Position numbers and translations under genes: made by a program | Assembly (NCBI GenBank): GCA_964493505.1 | Contig: CAZBNP010000003.1 | Coordinates: 62,001-126,000, forward strand | DNA from: Chryseosolibacter sp964493505 | GTDB lineage: Bacteria; Bacteroidota; Bacteroidia; Cytophagales; Cyclobacteriaceae | Direction: 5' to 3' | Length of the DNA: 64,000 nucleotides | Part shown: positions 33,990 to 44,400 of the stretch, piece by piece | Position numbering within the stretch: the first letter of the stretch is position 1 | Layout: every line of letters starts with the position of its first letter | The notes under the pieces: generated by a model | Database searches by the model: none | What the model saw: the letters and a program-made list of their open reading frames with translations, nothing else | What the model was told of the DNA's origin: nothing

Positions 33990-34928
33990 CTACCGGTACT
34001 GATAATACTGCGGACACTCCGGGTCTTTGTGAACTCCACGGAGGATTGACCGAAAGTTGATCATGAACTCATGGGTGCCGTTGGAGAATCCGTTGAGGTC
34101 GGAGGTAGTCCAATCATAGGAATAGGCAAAGTGGATCTTCTCACTGATTTTCAGGTCGATAAAGGATATGAACGAGTCTCCCAGACGGTATGATCCGCCC
34201 AGGCTGAAAATATCGTAGAAGATAATCGAGCTGTTTATATCGAAGCTGAGGGGCTGTCCTTCCTGCGCGCGGATAAGTACCGAAGGATTGATTTTTACCT
34301 TATCCATTCTGTCGAGGGGCAGGATAATACCACCGCGGATAAAGTAGTATCTCGCTTCGCGGATCTCGCTCGCGAGTGATTCGAACGAGTTGACCATTTT
34401 GTTGGTGAGGATGAAAGGGATGGAGAACCCGAGGAAGTAGTTTTTCTTGTTGTAGTACAATCCGGCGCCGAAGTTTGGATTGAAGTTGTTTGCAAAATTA
34501 TAGAAAGACACATCGCCGGGACTCTGGAGGTCGAGATCACTGAAGTCGACCCCTACGATATTGGCGCCTGCCTGAAGCCCCATCGAAAACGTAGCGTCAG
34601 CCAGGTGGATCTTATAGGAGTAATAGCCGTATATCTGGTTGTTCTTGTAACTCCCGATCTCGTCGTGGTTGAACATGATGCCCACGCCGATCCGGTTCTT
34701 CCACAGCGATGTATGTGAGCTGAAGTTGTACGTCTTTGGTGCGCCGGGAAAGTTGACCCATTGATTCCGGTACATCGCAGTGGCGCTGAACTGGACGTGG
34801 CTCCCTGCGAAGGCGGGATTGATTACCAGCTCATTGTAGTAGTACTGTGAAAACACAGGGTACTGCTGCGACCTGCAGTCGGCAAAAAATGCTGTTGCCA
34901 GCGCCGTTAAAAGGAGTATCTTCTTCAT
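33990..34928 (-). CDS. PorP/SprF-family T9SS outer-membrane protein, partner of giant adhesin 1
   Basis: 312 residues. Signal peptide then the PorP/SprF opening PVFSQYYYNELVINPAFAGSH, and YRNQWVNFPGAP, PNFGAGLYYN, GGSYRLGD and the terminal GTHEFMINF. A beta-barrel that, like SprF for SprB, is expected to help secrete or attach the type B T9SS cargo coded 12 nt upstream on the same strand. It is paralogous to the protein at 60545-61498, sharing YRNQWVNFPGAP and SYRLGD. Role from family knowledge, pairing from position. Confidence 0.93.
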   Translation of the reverse strand: MKKILLLTALATAFFADCRSQQYPVFSQYYYNELVINPAFAGSHVQFSATAMYRNQWVNFPGAPKTYNFSSHTSLWKNRIGVGIMFNHDEIGSYKNNQIYGYYSYKIHLADATFSMGLQAGANIVGVDFSDLDLQSPGDVSFYNFANNFNPNFGAGLYYNKKNYFLGFSIPFILTNKMVNSFESLASEIREARYYFIRGGIILPLDRMDKVKINPSVLIRAQEGQPLSFDINSSIIFYDIFSLGGSYRLGDSFISFIDLKISEKIHFAYSYDWTTSDLNGFSNGTHEFMINFRSILRGVHKDPECPQYYQYR

Positions 34929-34940
34929 TGCTGCTTCGCG

Positions 34941-37900
34941 CTAATTTACAACTTCAAGGTATCCCGCAACAGGTTTTGAGCCATTTCGCTTGTCGATAAC
35001 GTAGAAATACGTTCCATCGGGAAGATTGCTTCCCATAAGACTGATTCCTTTGTTGGACTTGCCGTCAAAGTATGTCTCCACGTTGTCATAACCCTCTGCT
35101 TCAAAGACAAGTGTACCCGCACGGTTAAAGATCTTCACGAGGTTTGTCGGGAACATATCAATACAGTCAATGTGGAATATATCGTTCGCGCCATCGCCGT
35201 TTCTCGACACACCGTTGAACGGTCTGATCTCGGCGTCGACCGTCATCGACCGGGTTTCAGGGCATCCCATTGTTGAGGTAACGGTTACGGTATAGGTTCC
35301 CGGGGGAATGTTCTGGAGGGTTGGTCCGAAGATGGTGGCACCGTTGACATCCCATTCCACACTGGCGATATCTATGTTGTTCCGCATATAGATCGCGATA
35401 AAGCCATCCTGCCCTTCACAGGTTGCAGGCTCGACTTTGAACGCGAAGTCAGGGAAGGCGGGTTCGTCGAGGACGTTGTTGCTCGCCGGCGGCGATATAC
35501 AGCCTGTCTCGCGGCTTGTTGCGGATGCGTAGTAGGTACCCACTTCAAGTCCGTTGTAGTTCACCCCGGTGAAGCTCGAATTAGCGGGATTCGGTACCTG
35601 GCCCGGGTTGGTGAGATACCAATGGAAGATATACCCGCTGGTATTGCCGTTGACAGAGGCGGTTAGCGCGCCATTGGGCTCGATACAACTGGTTACGTGC
35701 GATAACACATCTACCTGCGGCATCGGGATCGGCAGCGAGTTTTGCGGGATCAGGATCGCCGCGACCGCCGAACAGCCTGTCACCCGGTCGGTAGCCACTA
35801 CGGTGTAGGTGGTACTCTGCAGGGTATTTACATCCGCTCCGGTAAACAGGGGGCTGCCGGTAGGTGTATTGCCTTCATACCAGTCGAACGTGTAGTTCAC
35901 GACATTTCCGTTCACGTGTGCTCTGGCGGCTCCGTCAGGTCGCGTAGGGTCGCACATAGCAAGAGGCGCAACCATGTCGGTGGTGACGGTAGGGAAGGTC
36001 TGGAAGTTTTCGATGGTGACGGTTTGCGGCGCACTCTGGCAGAAGTTGTCGGCCTGGTCTACAGCGATAATAGTATAGTTCCCGGCCGGGAGTGTGCTGT
36101 TTTGTTTACCCGTGAAATCCGGTATGGCTTTCACCACGTCGCCGACAGACCACAGGTAATCATAGTCGTTGCTACTTCCGCTGGACACAGTGGCAAACAC
36201 GCCACCGTTGTCAGTGCTACAGTAGGTAAGCGGTGTCGCAGAGGCGGAGATCTCAACAGGCCTAACGTTTACCGGAAGGACATAGGTATCGCTTACCCGG
36301 CAGTTGTTCGAATTGTTGAGTACATCAATCGTATAGGTAACGGAGGCGTCGCCGAGCGGTACGGTAATGCCGGTCAGCCCGGGACTGGTCCACTCCACCG
36401 GTGTGGAAGTATCGGGACCACGATGCCAGAAGTAGGTATATCCGGTGCTGCTGTTGCCCGACGCTGCGACATGAAGCTCACCTTCGATGTTGTCGGGCTG
36501 GAGACAGCGTGTAGGGTGGACGATGTTCACCAACTCAACGTTCACGGAGTTGATGGTCTTGTCTTTAATCTCAAACTGTACGAGTGAGGATTCACAGCCC
36601 AGGCCCGACGTGCCGGCCTGTTTCGTCGCCCGGACGAAGTAGATGCCGGGAGCCAGGTTGGCGATCGTGGGTGTCGTGTTGGGCGGCCCGCCGGGAGGAA
36701 GCACGTTCATGTCCGCATCCATCCAGGTGAAACTGTAATCGTTCACGTCTCCGGTGCCGCTGGCATCGCTGACGACCTGTACAACCACTTCACCATTGGG
36801 GGCATCGCACGTGGTAACATGCGCGATGTCCAGATTGGTTGCTCCGATCGTGATGGTGGGCGGATTGCTGAACACCTCGAACGTCGCGACGGATGAACAT
36901 CCTGTGGATGTCGGCGTCGTGTTGGTTACTTCGACAGTGTAGATACCCGCCGGCAGTCCCGACGCGGTTTCTCCGGTTCCGCTCACTACACCCGTGGTGT
37001 TTGTTCCCAGCGGATCGGCCGATGTGGAGGTCCCCTCAAACCACGCGAACGAGTAGTTTGCCGCCGGTGCGCCGCCGTCGATAGACAGCTGGATCAGACC
37101 GTTCCCCGCCGCGCCGTCGCAATTCATGTTTGCGTTGATCTGTGTCGCGGTGATGACGGGATCCGACACCTGCTGTGTGATCTCCACCGTCACGGGAACC
37201 GAACGGCATCCTTGTGTGTCCGGATGTTTTGATATGGCAACCAGCGTATATACGCCGGGGGTGAGGGTGCTGGTAGTCGTGTACTGGCTGGTTCCGGCAA
37301 CCCCCGCGATCACCTGGATGGGTACAGCGGCGGTGTTGTTACCGGCGTACACTTCGATGTCGTAATGACCTTCGTCAAAGCCCGGCAGGGGTGTCGGTAT
37401 CAGTTCGACGGTGATCGCGCCTGTGTTGTCAGGTACGCACTGTATTACATCTGCCTGGCTGATGAAGTTCAGAATGTGCGCATCTGCAAAGGGGAGGTCA
37501 AATACGCCTGATGATTCACATCCGTTGTCGAGGTTGGTCGCGACAACCGTGTATATTCCCTGGCTGAGGTTGGTGGCTCTCGAAGCGGTGACACCGTTGT
37601 TAACATGCACGGGGGGGTCAGTGAACGGCGCGGTACCATAATACCACGTCACGTCAAACCCGCTCGTATTGCCGGGGGCCGAAACAGACACCTCCATCTC
37701 GCCTTGGGGATCGTTACAGTCGCTGGGGAGGATCCGGCCCAGGAGGTCAAGATCGATCTGTATGACGGGTGTGTTGTCGAGTACAGTCGCGGAAATCGGT
37801 GCTGTTGCACAATGCTTCGTGCGATGTACCGCGCGAACGGTGTACGTACCGACCGGAATGTTCTCCAGCGTGTTGTCGTCGTTCGTATAGTCGGGTGTCG

Positions 37901-40900
37901 CTTTAACTGACGCGCCGTTGTACCAGTAGAAGGTGTAGTCACCTGGCGTATCGATGGATACGTCGACGGTGACGGATCCATTGGGGACGGTACAGGTCGT
38001 CATATCTGCTACCGCGCCGAGGATGAGCGAAGGTGTTTCAACGTCAAAGTCGATAGTCACTTCGGCGGTGACGAAACAGCCTGTTTCGGCACTGGTTACT
38101 TTCACCGTATAGATATCAACCGAAAGGTCTGTGATAGTCTGGTCAGTCGAGATGCGGTTTGCCTCGACGGTATTTTGGCCGCGGAACCATTCGAAGGTAT
38201 GGGTACCGGTCGAGGTCACGGATACGGTAGCGCTTCCATTGGGTGCCGCGGTTGCATCGCACGATGTCATGGCTGACAGCGCATGGGCACTGATAATCGG
38301 TGGTGCGGTCTGCCCGATGGTTACGGTGACGGGATCGGACGAACATTGCGTTCCCGTCTCGGTGGCGACAACGGTATAGTTACCGGCGGGAAGATTGTTT
38401 ACGTCGCTTGTGGTGTAGTCGGCCGAGGGTTTGATGACACTACCCCTGTACCATTCGAACGTGTACCCGGTGGTTGCTCCGGCCACATTAGCCGAAACAG
38501 AACCCGAATTCGCATCCGAGCACAGAATATCGACGGAGGACGCGGTAACGACGGGCTTGTTCGTGAGATCGGGAACGGCCATCGAACTGATGCTCTGGCA
38601 ACCGGTTATCGGGTCGGTGACGACAACGGTATAGGTGTGTGCCTTGAGGCCGGTAGCGGTTGCTGCGATGCTCACTTGTGGATCGGTGAAGATATCGTTA
38701 CCCTCGTACCACACATAGGTGAAATCCTGAGGGGGCTCTCCAACGCCGTCGCCATCGGCGTCGACGATAGCCCTGAGTCCGCCGTTTGCGATGGTACAAT
38801 TGTCGTCGCCGCTGAGCAACTCAATGGTCACAGTGATATCTTTGTCGACACGTCCGACAACCACCTGTGCGCTTTCTGTGCTACATCCGGCGGTTTTGTG
38901 GATAGCGTAAACGGTATAGGTTCCTTCCGGTATTCCGCTGAGGGTGGCACCGGTAAAATCTGCCGGCGCGGGCTTGGCATCCGTCCCTATCGACCAATAG
39001 AAGTTGTAGTTGGCGGTGTTCTCGCCACCTCCACTGGTTGGCACGAAGGCGCGCACGGCGCCATTGTCGGGCGATGTGCTTCCCACGCACTTGATATTGT
39101 CCTGTATCTTGAGCGCTGTCAGGGAGACAGGCAGCGGATCTATGGGCGCCGAGATGATGTTGTCGTCGTAGAGACATTCCACAAAATTGGTATTCGGAAA
39201 TTCTACCGGAATCGATGTGCCGGCGTCGTTGAGCGAGATATAGAGTATGAAGGGCCCGCCAGGTCCGGTGACCTCTACGTCGTTAATGGATTCAATTGCG
39301 CCGACGTCGAAATTATTCAGATATACTTCTATTGTACCGAGCTTGATGGCTGTTGAGTTCTCGCCTTCAGGGTTACCGTTGTAGAACGTGATGGGAACAA
39401 GTCCGCTCAGCCCGATATCTCCTCGGTTGGTGATCTGAAAACTGACCGTGAATTCTTTTGTGGGGCATGTCGGCCGGTTTACGGTAAGTGAGTTTTCTAC
39501 GTGGGCGATGTTGGGTGATTTATATGTCGGACATCCGTCCTGGTTGAGGAATGGTGTCTGGTTGAGGAATGTATTCAACGGGCGGTTTGGCCCTTCCGTA
39601 CAACTTCCGCTAGAGAACACGAGATGGTGTTTCTGCTGCCTGATCGGAATGGTAAGGTCGTCGTTGACGTTGACGTTGAAGTAACCGTGCTGGTTCCAGA
39701 CTCTTCGGGCGGGAACCCAGGGATCGCTGGCGGATTTGTAGACCCTTACATGTGAGTAGCGCGAATAACTAAGGGTACAGAAGTTGTCGACTGATTCCTG
39801 GTCGTCATAGCCACACGTAACACACAGCTCGGTAGACCCGTCGGCATCCACGTCTGCGACAATCGGGTATTCGCGGTTCGTGCGCGAAATACAGGTCTGT
39901 TGATTGTAGATGCTTCCGTCTGTGCCATTGATGATGTAGAGGAATCGCTCGTCGCGATATACGATCTCCGACTTTCCATCGCCGTTAAAGTCAAACAGCG
40001 TACAGCCTGTATGCCCGGAGGTTTCTTCGTTCACGAGTTTCGGGCTCCACGAAAGTGGTTGCATATTCTCGTCGAGCGCGTACAGATATTTCCCCGATAC
40101 GTATGATGCGTTCAGTTTGCCATCTCCGTCGAGGTCGCCGATGTTGATCCGGCCCGTACCGTTTATCCAGCCGTGCTTGTAGTACTCGCCTTCTTTCGTA
40201 GGGCATGCATAAATGGATATTTTTCCGTCAATAGGGTCGCTGTATGTCTGCAGCGTGTTGTTGTGTACATCCCAGAAGAATACGGTTGTATTCTGGTTGT
40301 TGCCGTTGAGCGAACCCGATGCGAGAATGTCCAGGTATCCATCCTGGTTGTAGTCGGCTACACTGGTGGCGTTGTATTCGTTCCGGATATAGTATTCCGG
40401 GCGGCTCTTGAGAAGTGTGAGGGAACCGGCGTCCTTGCTGCGGTTGCCAAGATTGACGCTATAGATATTACAACCCAGAACCAGCTCAAGCTGATAGTCG
40501 CCTTCCATGTCGACGGCCACGGGTCCTCCATTGATACGGGTCCAGTTAGATGCCGTGGATTTGACAATGCGGGTACCGGTATGGGCGTCGTATATCTCGT
40601 CTTTTACATATAACTCGACTTTTCCGTCGCCGTCAAAGTCGGCGAGGCCGTAGTTGATCGGGTCGCCGCGCAGTTTTTCCTCCGTCCGCCACAAAAAATT
40701 CAGCTCGCAGTCGTAGGCGAAAATATAGTATCCGTCGTTGTTCTTTCCTGAAAGATCGAGATAGCCGAAGAAAAAAATCTCACCGCAGTTGTCATCGTCT
40801 ACGTTGGCGATTGCCACTTCCCAGTTCGGATCGAAGTCGACTTTTTTCTCCCGCTGAATCGTTCCATCCTGACCATTCAGGATAAAAATTTTGTCGGTAT

Positions 40901-41225
40901 AGCGGTTCATGGTAACGATCTCGGGTATTCCGTCGCGATTCAGATCACCGATCGCCATGCGGGAGAGGTGGTTGGTGGTTTCATCCGGCGACGCGAAATC
41001 CAGCGCCATAGTAAACTTCGGGAATGCCGGGGGGGTGGCCTCGCACACTGCCTCATCGCCCAGATAAAAATCCTTACAGAATGTGCTCACAGCACAATCA
41101 TTGTCATAACAATCGATGAACCCATCGTTGTCGTCGTCGACTCCGTTGTTACAGATCTCCTGGGCTATCAGTGGTGCCGCAAAGAGGTTGAAACACAGAG
41201 AACATAATATGAACAGCCTTTTCAT
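34941..41225 (-). CDS. Giant adhesin 1: FG-GAP head, SprB-like repeats, type B T9SS sorting domain
   Basis: 2094 residues. Signal peptide (about 1-21); a DDDNDGFIDC acidic motif; FG-GAP/VCBS blades with calcium-loop texts (GDLNRDGIPEIV, DFDGDGKVELY, DLDGDGKLN, DVDADGSTELC) to about 450; a conserved RRVWNQ...DLTIP...QQKHH section; a CARDB-like beta domain near 560-680; then about 14 SprB-like repeats of 80-110 residues (each Cys...NG...YTFxWYxG...L-x-x-G-x-YTV...GC). The last 95 residues are the gliding-type sorting domain (NGVSRNGDGANDIF, VKIFNRAGTLV, LPDGTYFYVID). Predicted surface-exposed, exported by T9SS with the PorP gene 12 nt downstream. Confidence 0.93.
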   Translation of the reverse strand: MKRLFILCSLCFNLFAAPLIAQEICNNGVDDDNDGFIDCYDNDCAVSTFCKDFYLGDEAVCEATPPAFPKFTMALDFASPDETTNHLSRMAIGDLNRDGIPEIVTMNRYTDKIFILNGQDGTIQREKKVDFDPNWEVAIANVDDDNCGEIFFFGYLDLSGKNNDGYYIFAYDCELNFLWRTEEKLRGDPINYGLADFDGDGKVELYVKDEIYDAHTGTRIVKSTASNWTRINGGPVAVDMEGDYQLELVLGCNIYSVNLGNRSKDAGSLTLLKSRPEYYIRNEYNATSVADYNQDGYLDILASGSLNGNNQNTTVFFWDVHNNTLQTYSDPIDGKISIYACPTKEGEYYKHGWINGTGRINIGDLDGDGKLNASYVSGKYLYALDENMQPLSWSPKLVNEETSGHTGCTLFDFNGDGKSEIVYRDERFLYIINGTDGSIYNQQTCISRTNREYPIVADVDADGSTELCVTCGYDDQESVDNFCTLSYSRYSHVRVYKSASDPWVPARRVWNQHGYFNVNVNDDLTIPIRQQKHHLVFSSGSCTEGPNRPLNTFLNQTPFLNQDGCPTYKSPNIAHVENSLTVNRPTCPTKEFTVSFQITNRGDIGLSGLVPITFYNGNPEGENSTAIKLGTIEVYLNNFDVGAIESINDVEVTGPGGPFILYISLNDAGTSIPVEFPNTNFVECLYDDNIISAPIDPLPVSLTALKIQDNIKCVGSTSPDNGAVRAFVPTSGGGENTANYNFYWSIGTDAKPAPADFTGATLSGIPEGTYTVYAIHKTAGCSTESAQVVVGRVDKDITVTIELLSGDDNCTIANGGLRAIVDADGDGVGEPPQDFTYVWYEGNDIFTDPQVSIAATATGLKAHTYTVVVTDPITGCQSISSMAVPDLTNKPVVTASSVDILCSDANSGSVSANVAGATTGYTFEWYRGSVIKPSADYTTSDVNNLPAGNYTVVATETGTQCSSDPVTVTIGQTAPPIISAHALSAMTSCDATAAPNGSATVSVTSTGTHTFEWFRGQNTVEANRISTDQTITDLSVDIYTVKVTSAETGCFVTAEVTIDFDVETPSLILGAVADMTTCTVPNGSVTVDVSIDTPGDYTFYWYNGASVKATPDYTNDDNTLENIPVGTYTVRAVHRTKHCATAPISATVLDNTPVIQIDLDLLGRILPSDCNDPQGEMEVSVSAPGNTSGFDVTWYYGTAPFTDPPVHVNNGVTASRATNLSQGIYTVVATNLDNGCESSGVFDLPFADAHILNFISQADVIQCVPDNTGAITVELIPTPLPGFDEGHYDIEVYAGNNTAAVPIQVIAGVAGTSQYTTTSTLTPGVYTLVAISKHPDTQGCRSVPVTVEITQQVSDPVITATQINANMNCDGAAGNGLIQLSIDGGAPAANYSFAWFEGTSTSADPLGTNTTGVVSGTGETASGLPAGIYTVEVTNTTPTSTGCSSVATFEVFSNPPTITIGATNLDIAHVTTCDAPNGEVVVQVVSDASGTGDVNDYSFTWMDADMNVLPPGGPPNTTPTIANLAPGIYFVRATKQAGTSGLGCESSLVQFEIKDKTINSVNVELVNIVHPTRCLQPDNIEGELHVAASGNSSTGYTYFWHRGPDTSTPVEWTSPGLTGITVPLGDASVTYTIDVLNNSNNCRVSDTYVLPVNVRPVEISASATPLTYCSTDNGGVFATVSSGSSNDYDYLWSVGDVVKAIPDFTGKQNSTLPAGNYTIIAVDQADNFCQSAPQTVTIENFQTFPTVTTDMVAPLAMCDPTRPDGAARAHVNGNVVNYTFDWYEGNTPTGSPLFTGADVNTLQSTTYTVVATDRVTGCSAVAAILIPQNSLPIPMPQVDVLSHVTSCIEPNGALTASVNGNTSGYIFHWYLTNPGQVPNPANSSFTGVNYNGLEVGTYYASATSRETGCISPPASNNVLDEPAFPDFAFKVEPATCEGQDGFIAIYMRNNIDIASVEWDVNGATIFGPTLQNIPPGTYTVTVTSTMGCPETRSMTVDAEIRPFNGVSRNGDGANDIFHIDCIDMFPTNLVKIFNRAGTLVFEAEGYDNVETYFDGKSNKGISLMGSNLPDGTYFYVIDKRNGSKPVAGYLEVVN

Positions 41226-41247
41226 GACCTTCGGTATATTAGGTGGT

Positions 41248-41273
41248 TAAAGGTACGGAATTATACGATTCCG
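41248..41273 (-). promoter_or_regulatory. Inverted repeat next to promoter-like element, upstream of giant adhesin 1
   Basis: CGGAAT-TATACG-ATTCCG at 41256-41273 directly abuts TACCTTTA (minus strand, 41248-41255), one mismatch from the -7 consensus, 23 nt before the ATG at 41225. The position suits an operator covering the promoter spacer. The remaining part of the 197-bp gap shows nothing clear. Confidence 0.4.
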
Positions 41274-41422
41274 CTATTATGGCTTAATAGGTCAGGGCAG
41301 GGGGGTAGTAACCGCTCCGGAAACTCCAAAAACAGCGATTACCGGATGTGTAAAGCGATTCCGTCGACAGCCTTCATTTAGGGGCGACAAATGGATGGTT
41401 GCAGAGGGTTCCGGAGGGGGTA

Positions 41423-44400
41423 TTACCGCAATATCGTTATGCTGCCTGTGCGCGGCGTGTTCTCTTCGCCATCGCATCGTATGATGTAGTAGTAGACGCC
41501 ATCAGGAAGCTGTTTGCCATTGAACGTACCGTCCCAGTCGTTGGCGTAGGGTTTCGCGTCGTAGACTCTGATACCCTTGTCATCATATATCGCGACGGCG
41601 CACTGGGGGTAGTCCTGGATCTGGTCAACAAGCCAGAAGTTATTGATGGCGTCGCCGTTGTCGGGCGAAATGAATTTCTGCGGTCCGAGTTTGCTGACGA
41701 TAAGATCGCCCTTCACGCGTACCTCAATATTAGCTGTTCCGGGGCAACCACTGCTGCCAGCGCCCTCTACCGTATAAATGGTTGTCGCGGTGGGTGTGGC
41801 TACCGGGTTCGGTACCGTGGCGTCGTCAAGGGTAGCCGCGGGAGACCACAGGTAAGTATCGAGACCGGTAGCGGTGAGTTGTGAGCTACCGCCTTCGTTT
41901 ATTTCAGCGGGATCGGCCAGCACCACTACTGTGGGTGTCTCAAGCTCGGCTATCGTCGCAGCCGCGGTGATGATACAGGTTCCGCTGACGACATCCACGG
42001 TGTAGGTTCCCGGCAGCGTCACGTCGATGGTGGGGGTGGTGGCGCCGGTACTCCACTGGTAGTTGGCATAGGTTCCGTTCACCCCGAGTTCGAGGGTATT
42101 GCCTTCGCACAGCGAGAAATCATTCGTCGGTGTGGTGATAGCGATTGCCGGTGCGCTTTGAATGGTGATGTCCTTGCTTGTGATGTCTGGGCAGGCTCCG
42201 TTATTGTAACTTACCTTGAGTGTAACGGTATAGGTATTGGCTGCTGTGTATTGAAATGTAGGGTTCTCCTGCGTGGAGGTTTGCGAATTGCCGAAGTTCC
42301 ATTCGTAAAAACGGGTGAGCGACGACGCACCGGAGCTCTGGTTGGTGAAATCAATCACCTGGCTGGTACATGCTGTCGCCGGGGCCGTGAAGTCGGCTAC
42401 CGGTGGGGTTGTGAATGTTATGCTGACGTCAGGCGTCTCGACCGTTGCGCACGAAGGGTTGGCCGTGTACTGCGCCTTGACGAAATACTCTCCTGAGGCG
42501 GTGACAGGCAGCGTGGCACCGGTTTCGCCGGCGATATTTCCGGTGGTGCGTTCAGCCCATTGGTAGGTGAAGGCGGGGTTGTAGGGCACGAGCGTCAACG
42601 TCTTCGTGTCGGGCGGACAGATCACATCCGATCCCGTGTAGCTGATCTGGAAGTCGGGAACGCTGATCACTTCGACGACGGTGGAAGCTTGCTGTGATAA
42701 GCATCCGTTAACCAGTACATCTACGTAGTATCGGCCCGCGTTTGCCGCCTGGAAATTTGGAATAGTCGCGGGGTTGAGCCCTGATCCGGTGTATCCCGCA
42801 GGTCCGGTCCAGTTGTAGGTGGTTGCGCTGACGTCGTTTACGGAAAGTGACAGCGTGCTTCCGATACAGACAGGTCCGTCGTTGATCGGCGTCGCGATAC
42901 CGGAAGTAGTGCCGGGGTCTACGGTAACCGAGACAGTGTTAGAGGTTTCGGAACACGCCCCGCCTTCTCCAGTGGCAATGACGGTATAGGTTCCGCTTGC
43001 TGTCACATCGAAGAACGCATTTGTTCCGTTTGCCACGGTGGTTGCACCGTTCTTCCACTCGTAGTTCGTGCCCCGGCCGGGAGCGGTGTTAAGTCGCAGG
43101 GGGAAGCCGGAGCATATTACAACCGGCCCCACGGGGTCAATGCGGGGTACGACACAACCCTTGTTTCGCAGCACTGAAATCTTGGATGCGAGGATGTTGT
43201 TTTGATTATCGTCAACACTGGTGAAGACAATGTCGGGCTTTCCATCACCGTCTACGTCGCCGACGCCGGCGTGGCGATTGATATAAGTTGTTGGCTGGAT
43301 CATCGCCGAAAAGGCGAACGTGCCGGGTGAACTTTCATTATTAAGAACAGTAATGGTTTTGGCGAGCGACGACACTATGATGTCGGGAGCTCCATCGCCA
43401 TCGATATCGCCGAAGTCAAGACCCCAGGGCCGGGTAGAAGCGGCGAAGCTGACGGGTGTCGCGAATGATATCGATCCGGAGGTCTGGTTTCTGAATACGG
43501 AAACCGTATTGCTGATAAGCTGTGAGACGGCAATGTCGGGTTTACCATCGTTATCGAGGTCGCCTATTTTGATGTTTACAACAGTGCCGCCAATGGCAAG
43601 AGACTGGTCGAAGGCGAACGAGATATTGCCGGGAATACTCGTGTTCCTCATAATAAAGAGATTACTCGTCTGTGTGAGGAATTGGCTCGTCACGATTTCA
43701 GGAAGGCCGTCTCCGTTGAGATCCTCGACAGCAAGCCCGTCGGTACTCGCCATATCGGGTATGGTGAGGGTTATGTGGGTGGCGCCGAATGCGATAGTGC
43801 CTGTCGTACTTTCGTTGACCAGTATCGTGATATTTTTGTCTGTCTGGTTCGTTACGATCAGCTCGGGCTTTCCGTCATTGTCGAGATCGGCAATATCTAC
43901 GCGTTTGACCTTCTTTCCGGTAAGGGCGATAGTCTGGATGGAGAATGTGAATACTCCGTTGCCTGTGCTGGTATTGCGGAATATATAGAGCCTGTCGCCT
44001 GTCGCGCCGCCTTCAGAAGCCACGATGTCGGGCTTTCCGTCACCGTTCAGGTCGCCGCATCGCGTGTGGATGGATCGCGCGCCGAGCAGGAATGTTTTTG
44101 TGTCGAAGGAGATATTGGCCAGTCCCGGGCCTGTCGTTGTGTTTTCAAGTACGTTCAGGCTGTTCGAGCCATCATTCGCCGTTACTACGTCGCTCAGTCC
44201 GTCTCCGTCGAAATCGCACATACACATGTCGTATAGTCCGCTTTCGCTGTTAAAGTCGACTTGTCCTTCCAGGCTTGCGCCGGTTACGCCGTGGTGGCCG
44301 CCGAAGCTGTAGAGGAATGGAAATCCGGTTTGAGCACTCAGGCCTGTTGTCAGATCCGTCACGACAATATTTTCGTAAGTGGCTCCCGGTGGAACCAGGA

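Noticed and set aside
35742..36587. Plus-strand open frame of 281 codons inside giant adhesin 1
   Set aside because: Same reason: shadow of the minus-strand repeats.
38283..39356. Plus-strand open frame of 357 codons inside giant adhesin 1
   Set aside because: Antisense shadow of repetitive codon patterns; Cys/Gly/Arg-rich text without domains. The minus strand has clear SprB-like repeats.
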